Shown here piece by piece: positions 23,841-30,768 of a stretch of DNA of 35,422 nucleotides. The notes beneath the pieces are model-generated. The model made no database searches, was not told the DNA's origin, and was given only the letters and a program-made list of their open reading frames with translations. The DNA is from Gemmatimonadaceae bacterium (lineage in GTDB: Bacteria > Gemmatimonadota > Gemmatimonadetes > Gemmatimonadales > Gemmatimonadaceae). Position 1 is the stretch's first letter. Each line of letters opens with the position of its first letter. The stretch lies in assembly GCA_025362035.1 (NCBI GenBank), contig JANYIN010000176.1, forward strand, positions 1 to 35,422, written 5' to 3'. A program made the position numbers and the translations under genes.

Positions 23841-24662
23841 ATGCAGGGAGCGGTTTCGGCAGCCCTCGAACTTCCAGCTACGCGCCGTCGGCGCGGGAAT
23901 CGGCCGGAGCGTGCTCCCGGTTCGACTGTCGGCATGATGGATATTTCTCGGAACGCAATCGCTGGCGAACTGAGCGTCGTAGAGTTCGAGGCACAGTCCA
24001 TCGAGAATGTTCAGCCACGTGAGCGCTCTGAGCTGCTGTGTCGTGTCGCGAATGTCGTGATCGCCCTTGTGGCTGTCGTACTGCTTGCTCCGCTTCTGCT
24101 GCTCATCGCGTTGGCCGTGAAGCTGACCTCGCGTGGTCCGGTGTTCTATACGCAGGTTCGTGTGGGCGTCGATCGCCGGTACGGCAAGCTGTCCGAGTTC
24201 AACCGTCGCGGTTACGATCATGGCGGAAAGCCGTTCATGATGTTCAAGTTCCGCACGATGCAGCAGGATGCCGAGGCGGACGGTCGTGCGGTCTGGGCCG
24301 CCAAGAGTGATCCACGCGTGACGTCGATTGGGCGGGTTATGCGCCGGACTCGTCTGGATGAATTGCCGCAGCTCTTCAACGTGTTGCGTGGCGACATGAA
24401 CATCGTCGGCCCGCGTCCCGAACGTCCAACGATCTTTGCCGATCTCCGTCGGGAGATTCCGGAGTACCCGATGCGTCAGCGGGTCAAGCCCGGCATCACG
24501 GGTTGGGCACAGATCAATCAGGCGTACGACGCGTGCGTGGACGATGTCCGCCGAAAAGTTCAATTCGACCTCGAGTACATGCGCCGTCAGAGTCTGGCGC
24601 ACGATCTCCGGATCATGACGATGACGCTCCCCGTGATGATTTTCCGCAGGGGTGGTCTCTAG
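23841..24662 (+). CDS. Undecaprenyl-phosphate sugar phosphotransferase (initiating phosphoglycosyl transferase)
   Basis: Starts EPS repeat-unit assembly by moving a sugar-1-phosphate from a nucleotide sugar to undecaprenyl phosphate at the inner membrane. Of 273 residues. The start at 23841 has AGG nine bases upstream; an alternative ATG lies at 23934. A disordered Arg-rich N-terminus of about 65 residues precedes a single hydrophobic helix (about 70-93), then the catalytic bacterial-sugar-transferase domain: SRGPVFYTQVRVG, FMMFKFRTM, RTRLDELPQLFNVLRGDMNIVGPRPE with the catalytic Asp173-Glu174 pair, and VKPGITGWAQIN. The multi-helix N-terminal domain of WbaP/WcaJ is missing, so it is of the small monotopic (PglC-like) architecture. 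It is separated from the BY-kinase gene by 331 nt with several sequence elements. Sugar specificity is not readable. Confidence 0.95.
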   Translation: MQGAVSAALELPATRRRRGNRPERAPGSTVGMMDISRNAIAGELSVVEFEAQSIENVQPRERSELLCRVANVVIALVAVVLLAPLLLLIALAVKLTSRGPVFYTQVRVGVDRRYGKLSEFNRRGYDHGGKPFMMFKFRTMQQDAEADGRAVWAAKSDPRVTSIGRVMRRTRLDELPQLFNVLRGDMNIVGPRPERPTIFADLRREIPEYPMRQRVKPGITGWAQINQAYDACVDDVRRKVQFDLEYMRRQSLAHDLRIMTMTLPVMIFRRGGL

Positions 24663-24721
24663 CCACGTTCCCGGCTGGCGTTGGGAATCACTCGATCGCT
24701 AGTACGCCCGCGTCGGCGACG

Positions 24722-24750
24722 GGGAGCCCCTTGTGGACCGTGGGGCTCCC
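24722..24750 (+). other. Hairpin between glycosyl transferase and polymerase genes
   Basis: GGGAGCCCC (24722-24730) and GGGGCTCCC (24742-24750) make a perfect 9-bp stem with an 11-nt loop. It lies in a 292-nt gap that otherwise shows no gene. No U-tract follows; it may reduce read-through or protect the downstream mRNA. Confidence 0.4.
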
Positions 24751-24954
24751 TACGAATATGAAGCGTTCTCGGATACGGTGGCGTGCCTCGGCGCGCTACG
24801 GAGAGACGTTCCCACTCACGGCCAGGAGCCCGTTCTCCGCGTTCCGTGCCCCCAGGATGGAACTAGCGGATGCGCGTCCGGGTCAGAGACAATCGGTCGC
24901 CACAGTCGTCCTACTCCGTGAGCTTTTTCCTGACGTGAACCGCCGGATGATGCG

Positions 24955-26361
24955 ATGACTGCCCCGGCTATACGACGCCGCTCCAATTTTGCCGTGGAAT
25001 CGGCGCAGAAGGCGCGAGCCAATTCGCTCCAGACCGGCTTCGACTCCAACCCGTTTTTCGGAATCGAATGGTCGCCGGCGTACTTGGCATTCGCGGCGTA
25101 TACCTTTGCGATAATCACGTACCGGTTTCCGATCGGCACGGCATCGATGTCCGTTGCGCTGCTTGCCCTCCCGCTCGAAAAGCAGGCGTTGCGCTTTCCG
25201 GCCGTCGCGGCCCTCGCGATGGCGCTGGTGGGGTGGTCGCTGGTCGGGCTCGCGTCAACGAGCTATCCGACGGTCGTTACCGAACATGTCTCCGAGTTTG
25301 CGAAGGTGTGCGCCGTTACCTTCGTCGCGGTGAACGTGATCGTCACGCGCGCGCGCTTCCGCGCCTTCATCGTCGGGTCGATCATTCTTTTCTTCCTGTT
25401 CCCGGTGCGCGGCACGCTCCTGGCGTTTTTCGTGTACCACGGCGACGTGCAAGGGCGGGCAGCGTGGAACTACATCTACTCGAACCCCAACGACCTCGCG
25501 GCGCTGTGCCTGCTTCAGCTCTCCGTCGCGATCGGCATTCTGGCCACAGAACGGAAGAAATGGGTCGTGCTCGGAACGCGGGTTACGATCGGCCTGCTCG
25601 TGCTGATCGTCGTACTCACGCAATCACGAGGCGCCATCATCGCCCTCGGGGTGTTTGCGGTGATCGGTGGACGGCGTTTCTTGCGCAACCGAACAGCCGT
25701 CCTCTCCATCCTCGGGCTGGCGGTATTCATCTTTCTGGCCGCACCGAGTAGCGCGTGGAGGCGTTTCTCGACGATTTCGACCGCGACCCAGCGGGAGGAT
25801 CTCGATCCGGATCTCATGGATCTGCAAACGCGGCAGGACCAGGGATCGTCGCAGCAGCGACTTGCCATCTGGGGTGTGGCGACAACCGTCATCGCAGAGA
25901 ACCCGCTGGTAGGCGTGGGCCTTGGCGCGTACCCCGATGCCCATTACGCGGTGTCGTTGCGCCCCGGATCCGATTGGATCGCGCGAGGCCACCGGGACAC
26001 GCACTCGACTTACCTCAACCTGATGGCTGAAACGGGGCTAGTCGGTTTTGGGTTGTGGGCGACGATGATTATTCTGACGCTCAGAACGTCCCGGCGAGCA
26101 CGAAAGACCATGGAAGCGCGCGCGCCTGCCCTGTCGGTTCAAATGTTCCATATGGAGGTAGGGCTGTATGCGTACCTCGTGGCCGGCATCTGGGGATCAT
26201 ATGGCGAAGCAGTGCCGACATTCGTGCATCTGGTCTTGATGTACGTTGGCGCTCGCCTGCTGGTTGAAGCGGGAGGAAACACGGCGCCGCGATTGCGGTC
26301 CGGTCCTGCGCGCGCATACTCGCCCGCGGCCGTGGCCCACCACGACGGAGCAAGCGCCTAA
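24955..26361 (+). CDS. O-antigen ligase/polymerase family membrane protein (Wzy-like)
   Basis: Predicted repeat-unit polymerase of the EPS pathway, 468 residues with about ten to twelve membrane helices. Stretches such as IIALGVFAVIGG and VLSILGLAVFIFLAA lie either side of a large periplasmic loop at about residues 265-360. That loop contains the family signature RGHRDTHSTYLNLMAETGLVGF (His350), with NPLVGVGLGAYPDAHY before it; together they mark the Wzy_C/O-antigen-ligase domain. The cytosolic tail (about 440-468) is Arg/Pro/Ala-rich. The stop codon TAA is followed directly by the GTG of the amidotransferase gene, so translation is probably coupled. Because Wzx, a co-polymerase and an export protein are encoded around it, a polymerase role is more likely than lipid A-core ligation; sequence alone cannot separate the two. 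Confidence 0.9.
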   Translation: MTAPAIRRRSNFAVESAQKARANSLQTGFDSNPFFGIEWSPAYLAFAAYTFAIITYRFPIGTASMSVALLALPLEKQALRFPAVAALAMALVGWSLVGLASTSYPTVVTEHVSEFAKVCAVTFVAVNVIVTRARFRAFIVGSIILFFLFPVRGTLLAFFVYHGDVQGRAAWNYIYSNPNDLAALCLLQLSVAIGILATERKKWVVLGTRVTIGLLVLIVVLTQSRGAIIALGVFAVIGGRRFLRNRTAVLSILGLAVFIFLAAPSSAWRRFSTISTATQREDLDPDLMDLQTRQDQGSSQQRLAIWGVATTVIAENPLVGVGLGAYPDAHYAVSLRPGSDWIARGHRDTHSTYLNLMAETGLVGFGLWATMIILTLRTSRRARKTMEARAPALSVQMFHMEVGLYAYLVAGIWGSYGEAVPTFVHLVLMYVGARLLVEAGGNTAPRLRSGPARAYSPAAVAHHDGASA

Positions 26362-28227
26362 GTGTGCGGCATTGCGGGATACGCTGGCTGGCGTCGACCG
26401 GTGGACAACTCCGAAGCGATGTTGACGGCCATGTGCGGAGCGATCCGGCATCGCGGACCAGATGACGAAGGGCACCACATCGGCGATGGTGTGGGACTCG
26501 GCATGCGGCGCCTGAGCATCATCGACGTCGCGGGTGGCCATCAGCCCATCTCGAACGAAGACGCCACCGTGCACGTCGTCTTCAACGGCGAGATCTATAA
26601 CCACCGCGCCATCCGTGCCCAGCTAGGCAGCAACCACGTCCTGCGGTCGCGGTCGGACACCGAGGTGCTCGTGCATCTCTACGAGGAGGACGGTGCGGCG
26701 ATGGTGCAGCGGTTACGCGGCATGTTCGCGTACGCCATCTGGGACGATCAGCGCGAGCGCCTGCTGCTCGCGCGAGATCGTCTCGGCATCAAACCGCTGT
26801 ACTATTGGGAAGCCGATGGCGGCATCGCGTTTGCGTCCGAATTGAAGTCGCTGCTGGTGCTGGAACAGTTTCCGCGAGAGGTGGACGTCAGTGCCGTGCA
26901 CGAGTACCTCGCGCTCGGCTACGTCCCCGATCCCGCTTGCATCTTCAAGGGAGTTCGCAAGCTTGCGCCGGGCCACGTGCTGACGTGGGATCGCGCGCAG
27001 GGGGTGCAGACGGAACAATATTGGACTGCGGTTCGGCCGGAGGCGCCGATTTCCGATGACCGCGAAGCGGTCGAGGAACTTCGTAGGCTCATCACCGACG
27101 CAGTCGGTTCCCATCTCGAGTCCGAAGTGCGGCTCGGTGCGTTTCTCTCGGGCGGCATCGACTCGTCCACGGTGGTGGCGCAGATGGCGCAGCTCTCGAA
27201 CACCCAGGTCGAAACGTTTTCCATAGGGTTCGATGAACCGGAGTACAACGAAGCACCGCACGCGGCGCGCGTCGCGCGCGAACTGGGAACGAAGCATACC
27301 GAGCTGATCGTACGGCCCGACGCGGACGCGCTGGTCGAGGAGATCGTGGACACGTACGACGAGCCGTTCGGCGATTCGTCGGCCCTCCCCACACTGCTCG
27401 TCTCGCGTCTGGCGCGTGAACACGTGACCGTTGCGCTGTCCGGAGACGGCGGAGACGAACTGTTCGGCGGCTATACCCGCTACGCCAAGATGGAGAACGC
27501 GCGCCAGTTGAGGCCGGGCGCGGCCCGGCAACTTGCGCGCGCTGCGGCGATGCGCTTGTCGCACTCGGCGTATGGACGCAACAAGCTGTTGGATCTCTCC
27601 CGCGGGCGGAGAGGCCGCTACGCGGCAACGGTGGCGCAGGCGCTTCCGATCAACGAGGGTGGGACGCTGCGGGAGGTCGATGCGAGCCTTCTGCTCGACA
27701 CATTGCTCGACCGGTGGTTCGATCCCGCTGCCGGCCGCGATTTTCTCACACAGATGACGCTGGTCGATCTGGCGAGTTACCTGCCAGGCGACATTCTCAC
27801 GAAGGTGGATCGGGCCAGCATGCGTGTCTCACTCGAGGCGAGGGTGCCGTTGCTGGATCACCCGCTCGTGGAATTCGCGGTCGCCCTCCCGGGATCCTTG
27901 AAACGGCGCGATGGAACCGGGAAATGGATCCTGCGGGAGGCGATCAAGGGATTGGTCCCCGATGGGGTGTTGTCGCAGCCGAAGCGCGGGTTCGCGGTCC
28001 CGCTCAGTGACTGGTTGCGGAACGACCTCCGTCACCGGCTGGACACTCTCGTGCGGCCCGACCGACCGGTCTATGCATACGTGGATCATGGCAGCGTCAC
28101 GCGTCTCATGAAGGAGCACGTCACGGGGCGACGGGACCACAGCGGCTTTCTCTGGCGCATCCTCGTGCTCGACCTTTGGCTCCTGGCTTTGCGATCGAGC
28201 AGCGTGACGGTCGTGGCGGCTCAGTGA
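26362..28227 (+). CDS. asnB: Glutamine-dependent amidotransferase, asparagine synthase family (first copy)
   Basis: Of 621 residues, starting at a GTG that abuts the previous stop codon. After Met removal, Cys2 (MCGIAGYAG) becomes the glutaminase nucleophile; RLSIIDVAGGHQP and NGEIYNH complete the Ntn-type glutamine domain (about 1-215). The synthetase half (about 230-600) has the ATP-binding LGAFLSGGIDSS loop (263-269), SIGFDEPEYNEAPHA, SGDGGDELFGGYTRY and the EARVPLLDHPLVEFA block, all intact. True asparagine synthesis is possible, but AsnB homologues inside EPS or O-antigen clusters commonly amidate uronic acids or other carboxylates (WbpS in Pseudomonas is the known example), and exosortase-linked EPS loci carry a related amidotransferase. 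Location in this operon favours sugar amidation. The flippase gene overlaps its stop codon by four bases. Confidence 0.93.
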   Translation: MCGIAGYAGWRRPVDNSEAMLTAMCGAIRHRGPDDEGHHIGDGVGLGMRRLSIIDVAGGHQPISNEDATVHVVFNGEIYNHRAIRAQLGSNHVLRSRSDTEVLVHLYEEDGAAMVQRLRGMFAYAIWDDQRERLLLARDRLGIKPLYYWEADGGIAFASELKSLLVLEQFPREVDVSAVHEYLALGYVPDPACIFKGVRKLAPGHVLTWDRAQGVQTEQYWTAVRPEAPISDDREAVEELRRLITDAVGSHLESEVRLGAFLSGGIDSSTVVAQMAQLSNTQVETFSIGFDEPEYNEAPHAARVARELGTKHTELIVRPDADALVEEIVDTYDEPFGDSSALPTLLVSRLAREHVTVALSGDGGDELFGGYTRYAKMENARQLRPGAARQLARAAAMRLSHSAYGRNKLLDLSRGRRGRYAATVAQALPINEGGTLREVDASLLLDTLLDRWFDPAAGRDFLTQMTLVDLASYLPGDILTKVDRASMRVSLEARVPLLDHPLVEFAVALPGSLKRRDGTGKWILREAIKGLVPDGVLSQPKRGFAVPLSDWLRNDLRHRLDTLVRPDRPVYAYVDHGSVTRLMKEHVTGRRDHSGFLWRILVLDLWLLALRSSSVTVVAAQ

Positions 28228-29579
28228 CGAGTGTGAAAAATCTCCGTGCGATATTCATTCGCAAGGGATCCGGAACGGGCGAAGTCGATCCGACATTGAT
28301 ATATGGCGCCTTCTGGGCGCTGACCGTCAACGCAGCCGGACTGCTCCTTGGACTGTTGACCCAGAAGATCCTGGCCAACACGCTCGGGCCGACGGGGTTC
28401 GGTCTCTATCTGTATGTGCTCGGCTGGTCGAACGTCGCGGGGCTGCTGTCCGCCCTGGAGTTCTCGAACGCCGCGGTGCGGTACGTAAGCGCGTACACCG
28501 CCACCAACGATTGGGGGAGCTTGCGCGGCTTCATCCGTCGCAGCCAGCAGATCGTTGGCGGGATATCCGGAACGGTTGGCTTATTGTGCGTGGCGGCGCT
28601 GCTCATGACGCGTCGATTGAGTCCCGAAACGCAGTTCTGCCTCCTCGCGGCATGTGCTGTCTTTCCCCTTACTTCGCTGGTGCAGCTGCAGGCCGCGTGC
28701 CTGCTCGGATGGAAGCGCGTTCGCCAGTCGCAGGTCCCGTTTCAGATCATGCGGCCGATTCTGTTTGCAGTTCTCCTGCTCGCCATGGCACGCTGGCTCG
28801 GTGCGGGATTCGACGCGGGCGACGCAGTCCTCGCGCAGCTGCTCGCCACGGGGGTCGCACTGATCACCACCGCGTGGTACATGCGGCGTGCCACCCCGGT
28901 CGAGACGCGTCAAGCGACCCCGATCTATCACACGGTGGAGTGGATCAGGACCAGCGGCCAGTTCGTTGCCATTTCGATCTCGCAGCTCGTGCTCTCCACC
29001 CAGTCGGATCTCGTTTTCGTCGGAACCCTGCTCGGCAAGACCGAGGTCGGCCTCTACGGGGCGGCCAGCCAGGTGGCGACCCTGGTGGGCTTCGGCTCGG
29101 CGGCCATCATGGTCATCGCGCAGCCAATGATCGCCGACCTGTATGCGCGGGGTCAGATCTCCGCGCTGATCAAGCTCTCGCGCCAGATCGTCATGCTGAC
29201 GCTGACCGCATCGGTTCCGGCGTTCATCGTCATCGCCATCTTCGGGCGGCCGCTGCTGATTCACATCTACGGGACGGATTTCGCACCGGCGTTCCCGGTG
29301 CTTATCGTGCTTGCCATTTCGCAATTGGTTGCGGCGGTGGTGGGCATGCTGCTCGGCTATCTATTCACCATGACGTCGCACCAGCAGATCGCCTCGAAGA
29401 TCATCGGGGCGAGCGCGGTACTGAACGTCGTTCTCGCGCTGGTGCTCACCTACCGCATGGGGATGATCGGTACGGCGACGGCGACGGCAATCTCGACGAT
29501 GGTGCGCAGTGTCGCGTTGTTCATCGCCGCGCGCCGCGTGCTGAAGACGGTATCGTCGGCCGACGTGCCCGCGACATGA
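28224..29579 (+). CDS. Polysaccharide flippase (Wzx-like, MATE/MOP superfamily)
   Basis: Moves lipid-linked repeat units across the inner membrane. The GTG at 28224 overlaps the preceding TGA (GTGA), giving 451 residues and translational coupling; the open frame continues upstream to a TTG at 28176, but that part overlaps the amidotransferase coding sequence. About 12-14 membrane helices are visible from LIYGAFWALTVNAAGLLLGLL onwards; the phrases KILANTLGPTGFGLYLYVLGWSN, FVGTLLGKTEVGLYGAASQVATL and LIVLAISQLVAAVVGMLLGYLF follow the Polysacc_synt/MurJ-like pattern. It sits between the amidotransferase and GT4 genes. The repeat unit it carries cannot be deduced, but Wzx plus Wzy-like plus Wzc-like proteins define a Wzx/Wzy-dependent route. 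Confidence 0.93.
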   Translation: MTSVKNLRAIFIRKGSGTGEVDPTLIYGAFWALTVNAAGLLLGLLTQKILANTLGPTGFGLYLYVLGWSNVAGLLSALEFSNAAVRYVSAYTATNDWGSLRGFIRRSQQIVGGISGTVGLLCVAALLMTRRLSPETQFCLLAACAVFPLTSLVQLQAACLLGWKRVRQSQVPFQIMRPILFAVLLLAMARWLGAGFDAGDAVLAQLLATGVALITTAWYMRRATPVETRQATPIYHTVEWIRTSGQFVAISISQLVLSTQSDLVFVGTLLGKTEVGLYGAASQVATLVGFGSAAIMVIAQPMIADLYARGQISALIKLSRQIVMLTLTASVPAFIVIAIFGRPLLIHIYGTDFAPAFPVLIVLAISQLVAAVVGMLLGYLFTMTSHQQIASKIIGASAVLNVVLALVLTYRMGMIGTATATAISTMVRSVALFIAARRVLKTVSSADVPAT

Positions 29580-29631
29580 GCTCGCCAGACGCGCGCCACT
29601 GCATGACACCACTTCAGCGCGCGGGCGCGAC

Positions 29632-30768
29632 ATGACCGAATCGTCTCCGGTTCGCGTGGTGCTCGTGGGACCGTCGATGGACATTCTTGGCGGCCAGGCC
29701 GTCCAGGTAGCGCGATTGCTGCGGCGCTTGCGCGAGCTCGAGGGGATCGACGTGGCATTCCTGCCGGTCAACCCGCGTCTCTCAGGTCCGCTTCGGTTGT
29801 TCCAGCGCATCAAGTATGTGCGCACGATCGCGACGTCCATCGCGTACGTGTTCTCGCTGCTGATGGAACTGAGAAAGTACGACGTCGTTCACGCGTTTTC
29901 CGCGTCCTACACGTCGTACCTGCTCGCGCCACTGCCGGCCATGTTGATCGCGCGCCTCTACGGCAAGCGCATCGTGCTCAATTATCGGAGCGGCGAGGCG
30001 CCGGATCATCTCGCTCGTTCGAGATTGGCCGTGCGGACGATGCGGTTTGCCGACGAGATCGTGGTGCCGTCCGGGTATCTGGTGGAGGTGTTCGCGCGGT
30101 TCGGGCTGCAGGCACGCGCGATTCTCAACTTCGTCGATCTGGACAATCTCGAGTATCGGGTGCGCACCGAGACCCGTCCACTATTGCTCAGCAATCGGAA
30201 TCTGGAACCGTTGTACAACGTCGGCTGTACGCTGCGCGCGTTCGCCATCGTCCAGCGCGAGGAGCCCGATGCACGATTGACCGTGGTCGGCGATGGCAGC
30301 GAGCGGAACGCGCTCGAGGCGCTGGCGCGGCGGCTGGGGTTGAGGAATGTGGAGTTCGTCGGCAAGGTGGCGCCGCAGCGTATGCGGGAATTCTACGACG
30401 CCTCAGACGTGTACGTGAACTCGCCGAACATCGACAACATGCCGAATTCGATCATCGAAGCGTTCGCGTCCGGCATTCCCGTCGTCACGACGAACGCTGG
30501 CGGCATCCCGTACATCGTCACGCATGGCGAGACCGGGCTCATGGTCGAGCTTGACGATCACGAGGGGCTTGCGCGCCTCGCGCTGACGCTGATGCGCACG
30601 CCGGCGCTCGGGCGCGAGATTGCCCTGCGCGCCAGGGAAGTCTGTCTGACGCGCTATGTATGGGAGGCGGTGGCGGGGGAATGGGAGAGTCTGTACTGGG
30701 GCCTCGGGCGGACCGCCGAGAGCAGCACCGACGCCGTGTCGCCCACCACGATATCGGGACGAGCGTGA
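29632..30768 (+). CDS. Glycosyltransferase family 4
   Basis: GT-B fold retaining glycosyltransferase, 378 residues, adding one sugar of the EPS repeat on the cytosolic face. The N-terminal domain has VVLVGPSMDILGGQAVQVARLLRRL (acceptor-side loop) and KYDVVHAFSASYTSYLLAPLPAMLIARLYGKRIVLNYRSGEAP-type strands; the C-terminal donor domain has LTVVGDGSERNALEALARRLGL, VEFVGKV and NMPNSIIEAFASGIPVVTTNAGG with the second Glu of the E-x7-E motif at Glu276; the first is Asp268, a conservative change. Ending in GTGA, it overlaps the heparinase-type gene by four bases. It is the only clear glycosyltransferase between the initiating enzyme and the window edge, so further transferases should lie downstream. 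Donor sugar unknown. Confidence 0.94.
   Translation: MTESSPVRVVLVGPSMDILGGQAVQVARLLRRLRELEGIDVAFLPVNPRLSGPLRLFQRIKYVRTIATSIAYVFSLLMELRKYDVVHAFSASYTSYLLAPLPAMLIARLYGKRIVLNYRSGEAPDHLARSRLAVRTMRFADEIVVPSGYLVEVFARFGLQARAILNFVDLDNLEYRVRTETRPLLLSNRNLEPLYNVGCTLRAFAIVQREEPDARLTVVGDGSERNALEALARRLGLRNVEFVGKVAPQRMREFYDASDVYVNSPNIDNMPNSIIEAFASGIPVVTTNAGGIPYIVTHGETGLMVELDDHEGLARLALTLMRTPALGREIALRAREVCLTRYVWEAVAGEWESLYWGLGRTAESSTDAVSPTTISGRA

Noticed and set aside
30660..30764. 35-residue Gly/Arg-rich extension of the heparinase-type protein.
   Set aside because: It is the out-of-frame reading of the GT4 3' end; the GTGA overlap at 30765 is the natural start.
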